From assembly GCA_002633005.1 (NCBI GenBank), contig NMRA01000422.1, positions 184,001 through 248,000 on the forward strand: a DNA stretch of 64,000 bases, given 5' to 3'. Under the pieces are notes generated by a model. That model was given only the letters and a program-made list of their open reading frames with translations. It had not been told where the DNA came from and searched no databases. The stretch comes from Phoronis australis (taxonomy: Eukaryota; Phoronida; Phoronidae). This document shows, piece after piece, positions 1 through 12,800 of the stretch (positions are counted from its first letter, which is position 1; every line of letters begins with the position of its first letter). A program made the position numbers and the translations under genes.

Positions 1-263
1 TTCTTTGAAATTCCAAGAAAGATTGTTTACCCATAGTTATACGTTGTTAGTGCTCTTGGATGGACTCTATGACAAGTATTTAATGTCTGACTTTCGTAAT
101 ATGAATGAAAATTTACGTCAGGAATTTGTTCCTTTCTGAGTTCCAGAGACCCATTTAACTTGAAGTTATTTTGTAATGGGAAATGAAGTGAATAAGGGAC
201 GAAGTTGCCAACAAATTTGCTGACAGTACTAATCCAGATGGTAATATCCTTTTCATTATGCAG

Positions 264-395
264 GCGCAAAAGTCCTATTAAGTCTACCAAGTTAAAGTCT
301 GGACTCTTCAGTGGTAAGAAGCCGCTCTCACATGAAGAATCGTCAGAGGATGGGACTGTTAGAAGCATTAAATTTGGCAACATGCCCTCTTACAG
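264..395 (+). CDS. Penultimate coding exon of the left-edge gene
   Basis: The acceptor is ttcattatgcag, ending at 263, and the donor is CAG|gtgagc after 395. The exon starts with the third base of an Arg codon and ends with two bases (AG) that the first base of the next exon completes to AGA. It encodes a Lys/Arg- and Ser-rich stretch including SEDGTVRSIKFGNMPSY. The phase match to the next exon is the main support. Confidence 0.7.
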
Positions 396-2428
396 GTGAG
401 CAGTTTCCTGGGGGTTTACCGGGATTTCCATGACACAGCTGGTTCATTCGCTATGTTTACTAATGACAGTTTCATATCACGGAAACTTCAGTCTGTCAAA
501 CTGTCGCTGCTACTGTGTCCTTTTTTTTCCCATTAGCCTCTGCTTGGCTAGCAATGTTGGACTTTTATGGCGCTCCAGTCTGGATTAAACACTACAACGG
601 ATTTGTATGAGGTCCCAAGTTGGAACTTAGTCAGTCTAATAGGTAATCCACCGCAGCCCCTCCTACCTATCGTCTCGTTGATTTTGAGAACCACTGCTAT
701 TGCGTTTTCCCATTAGCCTCTCCTTGACCAGAAATGTTGAACTTATCACTATATGGCGCTCCAGTCTGTGGATTAAACATTACGTCAGTCTAATGGGGAA
801 TCCACTACGGCCCCTCCTTCCTATCACGTAATTGAATTTAGTTGTGCTCTCATAGGGATGTGTTTATATATTCATGAAAATAAAATTAATTTTCCATTTC
901 TGATTTTATCGAAGAGAATTTCTCAAAGAAATGAGTCTTGCCTTATTTTTTGAATGTGCATTGTTTTGTTTTAATGTATTGTATGTTATTGTATTGTATT
1001 GTATTGAATTGTATCTTGTTACTTTCGTATTTTAGATATGACAAAAGAAATGGTCATGCAAAGGGGCGGAGCAGAGCCCGACGAAAAGATAGAGAGTCGG
1101 GCAGTGACGAAGAGTCGACTTCCAATCATGTTGAGCCAGAGATAGACAACAGACCCGAGGTGAAAATTCCTGAAGAATTGTCACGTGTTCCTGAACGAGG
1201 CATCCTGAAGAACAGCAGTCGTTTTCAGGATGATGACTCCGCAGAATGCAGTTGCGATGAACTTCACGGTGATGCTTCAGATGTTGAAAACGAAGTTGAC
1301 ATTGTCAAGGACTTTGTTGGGAAGAGGAAAGTGAGGTCCCGGGAGCATGTGGATTCTCCGACGTATCGTGATTTTAAGGATTTGTCCCAGTATAGTAGCC
1401 TGGAGGATGTGGCGCCTCCTGGTATCAGCAACACAAATCAAGCAAAACCTGTCGACCTGTCAAAATTGAGGTCATCTTCGCCTGGAAAGGAAACACAGCT
1501 CATCAAACTGCGCAGCATTGATGACTTGATTACAAAAATCGATTCGCAGTCTCTGTCACCGGACGTCGTTTCTCCTGCCAACTCGGACGAAATGAAGTAT
1601 AGCGAGACAGAGGTCGACCATGATTATCAAAATGGCGCGGGACCACTTGTGCACCAGCCATCCTCAGAACACTATGCACCGAGTGACAACGTTGACTCGG
1701 CTAATGAGAGCGGATTTGATACGGGTTGTGAACAGAACACGGTAACCAGTGTTAGTGTTGACGACATCCCACTGGAGACTTACACTGCGCCATCGTGTTA
1801 TTACCCGCTGAGTCCTGGTGTGCACAAGGCTTCAACAGGCACTGCGTTCCAACCATACAGTCAGCATTATATTGATGGTACTGACGATGGTGATGGCAGT
1901 CACAAGATGTCGTCATCGAGATTTCGCCATGTTAGTCCTGCAGTGAAATCTCCCAACTGCTTCAATGGACATGTAAATGAAGACGCTAGACTGAGCAAAA
2001 GTCCCGATAGACTTGTTCATATTAAACGGCCACCTTCTCCGACGAAGTACTCTTTCAGCGATGGTTCTGATGGAGAGTCATATAGACCCTCTTCGCAAAG
2101 TGGATTTCCTTCGCAGTCCTTCCGGCCACAGCCTCGGTCTACTTTATTCAACAACAGTTTGGAAAATGGAGGAAAAAATGTAGCCAAATCTTCATATAAT
2201 CCTCGCCATAACAGTTCTGATGGTGAGGATTTTGCCAAGTCAGATGATGGCTCTTGTTCACCTGTTGGTGACACAGACTCCATTGACTTCGCTAAAAATC
2301 GGACTGATCGTGTCCCTTACAGTAAAGTGGGACGTGGTGACACTCCAGTGCGGGAGCCCAGTGGTGACGAAGACCACATACGGAGAAATTCTTATATTCT
2401 GGCAACAGATGGTGCTGTTGAGGTGTGA
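264..2428 (+). CDS. 3' part of an unrecognised gene: acidic, Ser-rich disordered C-terminal region
   Basis: Two exons join in frame (264-395 and 1036-2428) to give about 507 residues ending at the TGA at 2426-2428; the gene continues to the left of the window. The first part is basic (RRKSPIKSTKLKSG, then RSRARRKDRE). The remainder is rich in Ser, Asp, Glu and Pro, with many SP and SxxE/D sites, a short ERGILKN motif and a possible amphipathic RSIDDLITKI segment. I see no folded domain, membrane segment or catalytic motif. This composition fits the cytoplasmic tail of a membrane receptor or a scaffold protein, but that is inference and I do not recognise the family. It is tail-to-tail with DNAJC1. 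Confidence 0.75.
529..835. repeat. 180-bp direct duplication in the intron
   Basis: The segment beginning cccattagcctct at 529 recurs exactly 180 bp later at 709. Both units continue through an ATGGCGCTCCAGTCTG core and a CAGTCTAATxGG...CCCCTCCTxCCTATC end, with substitutions and small indels. It lies wholly in the intron 396-1035. Confidence 0.75.
1036..2428 (+). CDS. Terminal coding exon of the left-edge gene
   Basis: The acceptor is tcgtattttag, ending at 1035. The open frame upstream back to 938 is intronic, T-rich and low complexity (LYCIVLNCILLL), so an ATG start there is unlikely. From RYDKRNGHAKGR the exon encodes 463 residues of polar disordered protein to the stop. It carries repeated acidic Ser clusters (SGSDEES, NSSDGEDFAKSDDG) and Pro-directed Ser sites (RSSSPGK, SLSPD, RPPSPTK). 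The long open frame without low-complexity DNA supports real coding. Confidence 0.8.
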
Positions 2429-3786
2429 GGGTCACATGTTTTGAGAACACAACTTGGGAAAATGCTGAGTTGTGATTTTATAAAATCTCGTTAACTGTTA
2501 ATATTTTTATGGACAGCTACTTATGTCTTCCATAAATTTTTGATGATTTTTAAAGTAAGGTTTTTGTAAGATTTTATAACATGTCACGCTATTTTGTGTT
2601 CTTGTGATAGCTATTATTTAGTGTTGCTAAGATAAGCATTTTCAGATTTGCTGGTCTACTTGCAACCATTCTACTGTGAGTTTCGTTGCCGCCAATATAG
2701 GTCTATCGCCGTATCACTTCCTCCACTGAGTATCTCTAATAGAACAATGAATGTATGTTTGAATATGTGGACAAACTTGGTTTCCACGGATTAACTATAC
2801 TATTGTCAGGAAAGGCAGCATGCTGCAGGATTAGATGTTTTATAAAATTGTTAAGTTTTCGTAGTTGTGACATCAATTATTTCCCCTTGACTTTTGATCA
2901 GTGATAAACAAGTAAAGTACTCATTACCATATTCCAAATAATTGTGTCACTAGGTGTCGCAAGTGAAGCAAGGGACCTTGCCATAGAAACGTCTGCATTC
3001 AGGTTCTTTGTCACAGAAACACCGCCATGTTCATAAACTGCTTTCAGCTTGGTTAGGAATTGATGCTGTTAATTTTTGGGAATCGGCAGGTTTTGTTTTG
3101 ACATAGACACTTTTAGTTTATGTTCAAATCTCCAGCCCTTTCAGCCAGCTTCGAATTAAGCACTAAGTCGATTTAATATCTGAATGTAGTTTGTACCAGT
3201 ATTTGTTGAGAGAATTTGAATGTTTTGATTGTATGCTCATTAATTCGTTGGTGAAGTTGAGAAAGTGAACTAACCTCTATGATTAAAAACATGAAACAAT
3301 CGCATTACATGGAAATTACACACACTAAACATCATTGAGAATGTGTACAGTTCCAAGTATGGAAATTTAAGTTCAGAAGTTTGTGTGATCAAATCATGAA
3401 TCACAATTATATTGGCACCAAAATTGTGTTGAAATTATAAATTTTACAATTACCCTCAACATTTGTTTTGGTCTTGAAGGTATTGCATCCCTCCATGCAC
3501 TAATCTTATTATTTGTTGTCAAATTTGGTTCCCGTATTATGCAAATACTGTTTTACAAAAATTCTGATCAATCCCAGTGGAACATTTTGGATCTAATGTT
3601 TAGTTGCCAATTATCAGTTTTTCCAATTTTTGTGAGAGAACTCGTATTTAATGTCTTGGGTCTGCATGCATTTCATGATAATGCTGTCCTGTATTTCAGT
3701 TTGTTAGTTATTGTATATTTTTGTAAGAAGAGTTTATTAGTGAATTTATATGCAGATTATTCTACGCAGTTTCAGTATTGTGTAAG
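2429..3786 (+). other. Probable 3' UTR and downstream sequence, no gene seen
   Basis: AT-rich DNA follows the TGA of the left-edge gene. I see no further exon, and no canonical AATAAA that I would assign with confidence. The 3' UTR end is therefore not located. Confidence 0.35.
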
Positions 3787-3931
3787 TTGGTACAGGGCAA
3801 GATGTCCCGTCTTGGTTGGTACAGGGCAAGATGTCCTGTCTTGGTTGGTACAGGGCAAGATGTCCTGTCTTGGTTGGTACAGGGCAAGATGTCCCGTCTT
3901 GGTTGGTACAGGGCAAGATGTCCTGTCTTGG
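3787..3931. repeat. 29-bp minisatellite, five head-to-tail copies
   Basis: Five exact-length units begin TTGGTACAGGGCAAGATGTC and differ mainly at one C/T position (CCCGTC versus CCTGTC). There are no spacers. Unit length 29 x 5 = 145 bp matches the limits. It makes spurious ORFs on both strands. Confidence 0.95.
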
Positions 3932-4121
3932 TCGTCCTTGCTGCTGTATGTTGAAGCCAAGGGCCTGGAGTCTATTCTGCTAACTCAAACTAAATTCGAA
4001 CTAAAAATTTAAAAAATCATGTCACATGATTCAAGTACAAATTTGTTGAGTTTACTCAAAGCGCGGAATGCAAGTTGTCAATTTTCTAGTCTAGTTTTGA
4101 GTACAGACTAGATTCTGCGCC

Positions 4122-4511
4122 CTGGGCCCGGGGTTTAATCTGTGAAGCCGAAATCGAACTCTAAGTTATTTTTGACATTTACTGCTCTAAACTTGTGTGA
4201 ACTTAGGTGAGTTATTATGAATTGCAGTTCATGATATAGATGAATGACTTTCTAATCCTGACTTGCAGTTGACCCCAGCATTAAAGAAACAAGTTTGAGT
4301 CTCAAATGGAGTTGTTACTGGAATTTGTAGCTGGAACCTGGCAGTCATCAAGGGTCAACTTGGACTAGACAATCATTAGGATAAACTAAAACATACTCGA
4401 ACAGCGAAAAACAGACACTTATCTTGAGTTTGCAAACAAATAAAATGGGAAAGGTCAAAAACAATTATTTTGAGTTGGGTTTTGAGTAAAAAGATTATAA
4501 CCCCGGGCACT
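4122..4511. mobile_element. Non-autonomous TIR element, CCCGGGGTTTAATCT family, copy A
   Basis: The left end reads GGGCCCGGGGTTTAATCT. The right end, on the other strand, reads GTGCCCGGGGTTATAATCT, giving an imperfect TIR. The interior has no ORF and contains the shared blocks taatcctgacttgca, cagcattaa-gcaacaagtttgagtct and gacacttayctgagtt. The family recurs at 6484-6750 and 19079-19441. Confidence 0.65.
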
Positions 4512-6483
4512 GGTTTTATTTTTTGTCTTTAAGAAGTGAAAGTTTGATTACTATTATAAGAACTGTCATGCACATAATTGGTTAAAACATGACTTTGTAA
4601 ATTGTATTCTTTGTAGAACCGGGATACCCTGTGTTCATTTTATTGTTTTTAAACTTAAAAGTGATCCTCAAAATATAAGAATGTTGCATTTTATTTGCTT
4701 TGTATTTGCATTTGCTCGGGTTTCCCAATAAGAGTTTGAGGTTTCATGCGACATTCAGCCAGCCACCCACAGAGGGCAGTCTGATTGTTGGTTTCACTTG
4801 AATTTTTCTGCTATGGACAAATGTTGGGTGGGTGGATATGATTTCCAACCAACAACTAAAGCATTCAGAGTTGGATCTGCAGGAATTGAAGGAGTGGCGA
4901 AATTCATTAGCAACTGACTTGGATAGTTGTTCATGCCTAACATGACATTTCTTCAGCTAGTAAATTGACCATTTACCATATTCTAAATGATAACAGTTTC
5001 TCATTCTGTTTTTGTGGAATGGCAGATTACATATGAGAAGGTGTCGTAGAGTTCCTGAAATTTGCCCAATAGCTTTCTAGAAGGCTAATATGCAAATTTC
5101 ATGAAAATCCATCAAGGAACTACGGAGAAACAGAACAAAATTCCTTGTCACCTGACGTTTGCTTCATAAGAACACATCTGCCAAATCTCATTACGTAAGA
5201 TCCGGCAATTCGTTACAAATTATTAGAAGATACAGCCGGACAGAGATGATAGAAAGATGAACACATACACGTCTGTGCGTGGCATGGCTCTACAACAGGA
5301 CCTTGCTCAAATCACCTTTCTATTGTTGTACGCATAGATACAGACAAGTTCACTTTTAAGAAAAGTAAACATCAAAAAATTTTTTGCTTTCTCCTCCAAC
5401 AGCTAATACCATCCCAAGAACATCTCTCAGTATTTCTTAACACATTAATAACACTAATTGTATTACAATTTGATGCAGAGTTTATTTAATTTATGTATAA
5501 TCAACATTTGGTCTCCCAGGCAGTCTTTAGTATTCCTAGGCTACGGGTAACACAACCTACTTACTTGACGACCATTTACATAAAACTGCCATCCTGAAAA
5601 ACTCCATCATTGGCTGAAGTCCACACAATAGCATCTGAAATTTCAGTTGCAGTAATTTGGAAATGCAAGTGCAGACCAGAGTTAATTTGTCAACATGGAA
5701 GAACCATGGTATTCTGGTTTGCTCTTCCAGTGAAGACAGCTGAAGCACCACAAGATCTAACAAACAGCTGAAAAACTAGGTTGGCTTGTTGGGCGTAATG
5801 AGATCTGAACAAAGTTCCTAGGCTTAGAGAAGTCACGCAGTTGACGTCATTGCTAGGTGGCGATAGGTGAGTTACCATTACGGAATAATCATAAAAAATG
5901 GCAATTTACTCAACTTAGACCCAAAGCATCAGACTTTGTACAGTTACTTTCACGCAACCAATCAAATGCTTCCTAGAAAGTACTCACATTCTCAGAAGCA
6001 TCCCCTCAACACTTTACAGACTTGGGAAGGCTTATTATTAAAAACCATTAGGTATTCGCATTTAACCAGACCAGGCAGCCATAAGCCCCGCTTTGGAATC
6101 TTTCTCAGAGAGACGTGTCACACTAAAGTACGCATTTTAGCACCACTACACATGCACGTGTCCTCTAAGCACCATTGCACAAAAAAACAACCGCATCTAG
6201 TAACATGCACTGCTTTGGAATACTTAAATATGAGATGAGTAAAGTGCACAACGGATGGTGTGATGCAAAATCGGCGAATACGGTTTCGGAAACCGAATGT
6301 TCTCCAATAAATTTCCCCACATAGCAGTAATCACTAAGCACTTCCTGTCATGGAGAATGCGACAGTTAATTTAAACTAAAGGACAAGCGTCAGGGATCTA
6401 ACCTTTCTTCCCAAAATCAAACTTATTTTTGCCAACTCAAGATCATTGTCTATTATTAAGTGCTCCAATATTTAATGGCTTAA
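4512..6483. other. Intergenic DNA between convergent genes, no gene seen
   Basis: AT-rich. A short block near 5096-5135 (atttcatgaaaatccatcaaggaact) resembles blocks near 19707 and 20147 and is probably a fragment of another interspersed repeat. No ORF here looks coding. Confidence 0.4.
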
Positions 6484-6750
6484 AACGTGAGTAGATGTTT
6501 AATCCTAACTTGCACTTGTTGACCACAGCATTAAGGCAACAAGTTTGAGTCTGAACTTGAAATTTAGAGTTTTTACTCGACTTAGTAGCTCGAATCTAGG
6601 ATTCGTCAGGTTCAAGATTGCACTACAATCTCACATGGATAAAACATAATATACTCGAGCACAAAATAATTGACACTTACCTGAGTTCACACAAAGTAGA
6701 ATGGAAACTTTAAAAATAATTTCGATTTCGAATAGAAAGATTTAATAGGC
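6484..6750. mobile_element. CCCGGGGTTTAATCT family, copy B (5'-truncated)
   Basis: Shares with 4122-4511 the order of blocks taatcctaacttgcacttg, cagcattaaggcaacaagtttgagtct, the ATATACTCGAGCA-type block and ttgacacttacctgagtt. The left terminal repeat is missing and the right end is degenerate (agatttaataggccct). It lies just downstream of the DNAJC1 stop codon. Confidence 0.55.
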
Positions 6751-6770
6751 CCTATCCTCTAGTGGTCTCT

Positions 6771-6845
6771 TTAACTCTGTCCTTGACTTTGTTTCTTTTT
6801 CTTTACAAGCTCTGTTAAGTACTTCACTCGTAATATACACTGTTC
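6771..6845 (-). CDS. DNAJC1: DNAJC1 last coding exon: end of SANT2 and Lys-rich tail
   Basis: The acceptor is ctttttcag, with the AG at 6847-6846. Phase 0 reads EQCILRVKYLTELVKKKKQ followed by SQGQS and TAA at 6773-6771. This is collinear with the end of vertebrate DNAJC1 (ED-CIARYKLLVELV-KKK). It is too short for ordinary ORF calling and was found by homology. Confidence 0.85.
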   Translation of the reverse strand, partial: EQCILRVKYLTELVKKKKQSQGQS

Positions 6846-9800
6846 CTGAAAAAGATCAACAAGCTAATATGAACAGACTCCTGTCACTCAAATTCAACTT
6901 CCAAGCCGTATGAAACACTACTTTATTAATACAACTATTGCTTTGGGACATCCCATTTCATTTTGATTTACTTTTTGCAGCGGACATTTCCCGTTCCTAT
7001 GGTTACACTATGTGTGACCTGAATGGAGCTTATGAGTTATTTTTGGTTTTAATAAATGGCTTCATTCAACTTTCATTTTAACTTGAAGTTACCCACCAAT
7101 GTAGCGCTCAATATGCATTTAACTTAAAGGCAAGATTTACTGTACACAGCAAGTACGGTAACTTTGGAAGATGGCTGCTGAGAGGAGCCAAAACTATTGA
7201 GATGCTAATTTTTATCTGGCTGTGAAAACAAGAAACAATTAATTTGTACTCCACCAACCTAATGGTATTATATAGTGGCTACAGTAATTGTTTGTACCTC
7301 AGATACCTGCACAACTAAACTTCAAACAAAAGATGCATTCACCGCTAAGCCACATTTGAATTCATTGATCTACTCATAACAGCTAGGGCTATTTTAGTTG
7401 ATCAGTGTCACAAAGAAAGGATAATCTGTCTGTGCTGGCATGTGCCCGAATGCACTAATCTTCATTTTACCAAGGATGGTCCCAGTTTGTCTTTTTGTCA
7501 TTCATAATGGAAATCGCCATAACCAGACACCTGGTGGAAGACTGCCTTACCTTTGTTTTACCCGGGATGTGCTCAGCTATCTTGTCCCACCTCTCAGCTG
7601 TTGTGCGAGGATACTGTGCGAGTGCCCATTCCAATATTTTCTGTTGGTTTTGGTTCCAGGCTTGAACATCGTCCCTGGTGTCAGACCCACTGACTCTGAC
7701 TTCAGACGTTGCTAGTCCATTATGTAAAGCATCATGCTTATTACTATCTGTACTACAGCTCTCCACGGGTATAATGTTAACTGCTGCCTTATGGCGCTGG
7801 CGAAGATCATTGTCCATTTGACACCTGTCTGCCTCCACCCTTTCTGTGATATCATCTTCCCGTATTGGTCGACCCTTTTTAGGCACCTGAAGCTGCATAT
7901 CAGCACCAGTGGTTCCTGAAATTGCGAGATGGCATGACATTGTTATGATTAGTTCCAACTGGTTCTCGACAGTCAAACTTGTTTCTGTACAATGATTATT
8001 ACTTTAAAATGATTGATTGATTCTTTTTAAATTGGATTGAACTGTCACAACATAATTCTTGGTATCCCTCAAGAATGTGAATATGCCACTCAGGGTCCAC
8101 TATTATCTGCAAACCTGCTAAGTGTACTTGTATCCTCATGGACATAAGCTTGCCGTCCAGATAATTTACAAACCCATTCTCGAAATTGAAAGCACTTAAT
8201 AAACATTGTCAGTCCTGAAGTTTAACTTTTGACAAATCATCGTCACCACACGCACTATCACAGTGGTCAGTAGACACCATATTAGCACACTGTAACAAAT
8301 CAGAACGTAAGCCCTGCAATAATAGCTCCTATAAGCTATACCACAGAAACAGAGCAAAAGCACAGTTTTGACAGCTTATCACAAAATCATTTTTAAGATC
8401 TATTGGCACGACATTTCAGCCAGTCATTTCTCTGGCCATCTTCAAGTTTTACACCATTCTTCAAAGAATGAGCATTGGTGTACGGTACACTCATAGTGGT
8501 CAATGCCCATCACTGGTGGAAGCTGAGATCGAACTTGGAACCTTAAAATTATCGCTCAGAACTCTTACAACTACAGCACTGAAGATGTGCGGAGAAATGA
8601 CCGACCGACATGTCATGCCAATGTAAATAGGCTAGAGGTTGGAGTAAATAGACCGACAGGTCTTAGAAAATTAATAAAGTTGCATTACAACATCAAGGCG
8701 ATTTTCGGGAGACATTACCCTGAAATGACGTGCTAACATGGGAGCCTGATGATGCGTTCACTTGTTTAGCCATGGAAACCACCTGGAATTAGAACATAGT
8801 CATGGATTATACAAGTGTTGATGGCAAAAACTTTCAAATTGTTTAAACTTATGAAAAACCATACTGTGAACAGAACATTACCAATGGTGTTGGTTGCGCA
8901 GTCATCCAACGCGCACTTTTTAGCCTCATTTCGATGCTAACAATACTTTGCGAGTTGTTTGCCACAAGTCATTGTGTTATAAATTAGATTCTTCAAATGA
9001 ACAGTTTTAGTGCCAGCAAAGTTTTGCTGATGTCAAGTTAGTTGCAATTCGGATGCAAAGAAATTCAATTCAAAACCAATCTGTCCCCCACTTACTGACA
9101 ATTGGAAAAGTGCCAGTCCATCTATGTAATCCACTTAGCAGGTTCAAGGCAAGCACACTAGAGATCTAGGATCTCACAAGGAGGCTCTAATCACACTACT
9201 CAAACAAAAAATTGTGTGCCGTCACTGTTTTGAGTCAAGCCTGGAGGTGGGATCTTGCCCCTTACAACCACCTAAATCTGCCTAGTATGTAGCATCCATC
9301 CAGCCCCCTAATGACTAGAACACAATATCTCAGTTGACATAGCCAGGTTTAATATAAGACTAGCTTTGACCAGAAGGCCACAGATTTATCTCAGTCTGTT
9401 GGTGGTTCACAGCAGTCAAGCTGGATAGAAACAACACATTAGCCTGTTTAGTACATGTAGAATTCACACCAGGAAAAGATACACTGGGGCAAGGAGATTA
9501 TTTGGAAGAGTATGAAATGGAAAGCGTGTCTATGTGACAATTCGAAACCAATATGAATTCAGCGACACCACCCTACCTCCGTGAAAGAAAAAAGGAGCAA
9601 TGATACATTTTTTCTCACCTGACAAACTGGGCGTCCCACGAACTCGGCTATCTTCTCCCAACGTCTCGATGTCCCACCTGGAAAACGTGCCACGGCCTTG
9701 ATGAGGAGAGCTACCTCATCCTCTTGCCACTCACCCTGTAAACAATGTTGCTGTTTGACTTAAACATGTATTCGCATGGTCCTAACTATGCTAATATATA

Positions 9801-12800
9801 GCTGGAACTAAACAATGCTATTTGAACGTCATCAATGCTAAGCAAAGTGCAGTTGTATTCACTGACAACTTGTAAATTTGAAAACAAAAAATTCTGCAAA
9901 TAGGTGACCTTTACACAAATGACGTACCCTGGGGGTTCATATAGCCCCCATCAAGCATCACGTCACAATACTTACAGGACACGATTGAGTGATTTACGGC
10001 GGATCCTTTTTGACCCAAACTCATTCTTATAAAAACATTTGGCAATTTTCTACCTACTTTATATTCACATAATCACTATATGTTATGTTTCTAACTTATT
10101 CGACCAAGTAATCACAGAGATGAGCAATTAGCGCGCAAGTTCCACTTTAAGCAATCATAGATATTACACACAGATGTTCAACAGCTACGACAGAGCTACA
10201 GTTACACCAGTCCTATGACTAAGCTGTGTTCACCCATTTCAAGGAACCAAATCATACAGCAATTGAGAAAGAAATGACCCCTTAACACACTTTGTCCAAA
10301 GAAGTTGTCCTTTCACCTGTCAGAAATCACCAGGTGTCATTTGACCCCTACAATTAGTTGCTGTTGCTTAACAGCTTTACGCATGGATACCTTTTTCTTG
10401 TTTTTCGCACCCTCTGCCTCTGAACTATCACCACTCAAGTTCACCATCTCCTGGTACACAACAGGCCTGTCGACTGAGGCGACAATCTCTGAGTACTGTG
10501 GGATATCTACTATCTTCTTCTTCTTTGGTTTCTTTACTACTTCGTCTGAAGAGTTAAAGCAAGAACAAGGACTAAAATTACACTAACTAGCGCAAGACAT
10601 CATATACACAAAGGATTGTGAAATAGTGGTCATCCAAAGCAGCAGACGGAAATATAAAATTTATGGAGATTACTTCATTATTGTACAAATTCAAACAGCC
10701 AGAACTTCAAGTTCAACTTATTGTAGATAAGAGTAATCTCGTAGCATCTGTCCAAAACCAACAGTAAGCTAACTGAGCAGACGACCGTGGGTGCATAAAA
10801 AGACAATCATAACTACAATATAAAAACTTTCACAATCAACGTTACTGTGATAATAACATTTTCTTTAACACCAAAAAAAAACAAAAAAGAATATAACAGC
10901 ACGCAAATTTTTCTCAATTGTGAGATATGTAGGCCAGTGAACAGAAAACTATGACAAAATCTTGCCAACTTTAGACAAAAATAATTGCCAAAAATGCCCG
11001 TTTTTCATTTTTCAAGGGCTTCTAACAAACATGCCAATTTCCACAAATTTTCAAAACTTGGTTTAAAGGTAACTGACCAGTATAGAACAAAACTTGAAAA
11101 TGGAATTTCATTTAATTTTGTGCTGCGCATACATTTCATTGAAAAAACGACACAATAACATTTCATTTGTTGGCCATACTTTGCCCTATGTTGGTGCCAG
11201 ATTTTACGATACTGAACATAGCAGACAAAATTAACTTGTTAAGCAACCTTTACAACTTCGAAGCTTCATTTTGCTGTAAAACGGAACTGAAGACTTAGAA
11301 AATGAGAGGCACCCAGAAATTCCATGCCACACTCCTATACCTGGTTCTTGATTGGCCTCTTCCTCTTCCTGTTTCCGTTGTCGTTTCTCTTCCTGCCACT
11401 GTTGATACTGCAGCACCCAGCTGCGGCAGTACGCAGGTAAGTTGATACAGGTGTGAACAGTCAGGTAAGACAGCCTGAACGGCAGAAGGTCCTGTAACAA
11501 AGACACTTGTTATCAATAGTTGATTAGCTGTGAAATTAACAGTAGCAGTAAAATTGAGAATGATTACCCGAAGCATTTTTATCTATAAGTGTCTCATTAC
11601 TAAGTGCTTATTACCTGTAATGATGTCCCCGTTATGCACAAACTAGAGAATCTGCATGTTCTAAAGTGTGAGTAAAAAAGCTTCTAGCTCGTTACATTTG
11701 ATAAAGCACGAGAATGTAGAAATTTAGAAATGAGAGATTGGCATGCTAATTGCCTACTAATGTAAGCAACTGCAGAACACATGCACACGAACACACACAC
11801 ACATACACACCATAATTCGAGGTTTAGACAGTGCATTTATCTCGCCCTCTATAAGGTCGTGAATTTCCTCGCGATTTGATGCCTGCTTTGCTTTTTTGCT
11901 TTTCCTGTCTTTCTTTATGCGTGAAGACAGCACTTCCTCCTAAAACAGAATATTACGCACATGATACAGGATGTATGGCGAACAAATAAGTGTCAGCTTA
12001 TAATGACCATGCTCTTTATACCTTTAAGATAACGGGCTCCCTTCATTACCAAGGATCAAATTTCTCAGGGGTTGAGCTCATCAGTTTGCAATTTGGGGTA
12101 TCTTTACTACAGACAGCCACATTAAGAGTAAGCTGTGTCTCAGATAATGTGTTTGTGTTTCAGCTTTCCGCTTGATTTCGAGCAGTGATAAGCACTAAGT
12201 GGAATGTGCCTTAGCATTCAGTTATCTTTCTGCATTTTTATCATTTAATTATTAACAAACTGGCCACCAGCATCTTAGTTGACCTACCGTTGTGAAATGA
12301 CCTCATCGTCCGAGCAAAATGGTAAAATCTCACCAATTCTGGACGAAAATATTTATCAAAATGGCATTATTTTTTATTTTCAAGGGCTTTTAACATTAAT
12401 TGTGAATGCCCAAAGATTTTCAAAGCTTTGTCTGATGGTAGCTGTGGTAAAATAACTGAACATGGAAATGCATATTTTACGAATTGGTACAACACAATAT
12501 CATGTTTCGATGGAAAGTGGTGCATAAAAACAAAAAAATCCGACCAAATATAAGTCAAAATCTATGCTTTCTTACCTTTAAACTACCACTTGTGTACTCA
12601 TCAGTGCTACCTTGACGTATTTGTTTATATTTTCTGACTGCATAGCGCTAGCTAGGCCACTTACCACTATGAAATAGGTTCCCAAACTGTTCCTTAGTCA
12701 AAATAGAATTGATTTCTGGGCTCGGAAAAAACAACAATTGCTTATTTCTTGAGAGCTTGGTTAGACGAAATAACGAGCTGTTAGTTCTTCCTGAGCCCAG

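Noticed and set aside
938-1035. ATG at 938 as the start of the left-edge gene
   Set aside because: The segment is low-complexity intronic sequence ending in a good acceptor, and an upstream exon joins in phase.
3787-3931. Regular 29-bp repeats resembling a CRISPR array
   Set aside because: Units are head-to-tail without spacers, in a eukaryotic sequence; it is a minisatellite.
3539-4012. 157-codon plus-strand ORF
   Set aside because: Spans the 29-bp minisatellite; no codon or domain character; no plausible gene context.
7440-7715. Plus-strand ORF opposite DNAJC1 SANT2
   Set aside because: Shadow of the SANT2 coding exon, which has homology and splice support on the minus strand.
8223-8305. 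Candidate missing DNAJC1 exon on the minus strand (reading DDDLSKVKLQ)
   Set aside because: No usable donor follows, and the reading does not resemble the VTxKxKQLK segment closely enough.
9934-9960. GGGGGTTCATATAGCCCCC near-palindrome as another copy of the 72-bp MITE
   Set aside because: Only the inner hairpin-like part is similar; the GGGCGGCGCA ends are absent.
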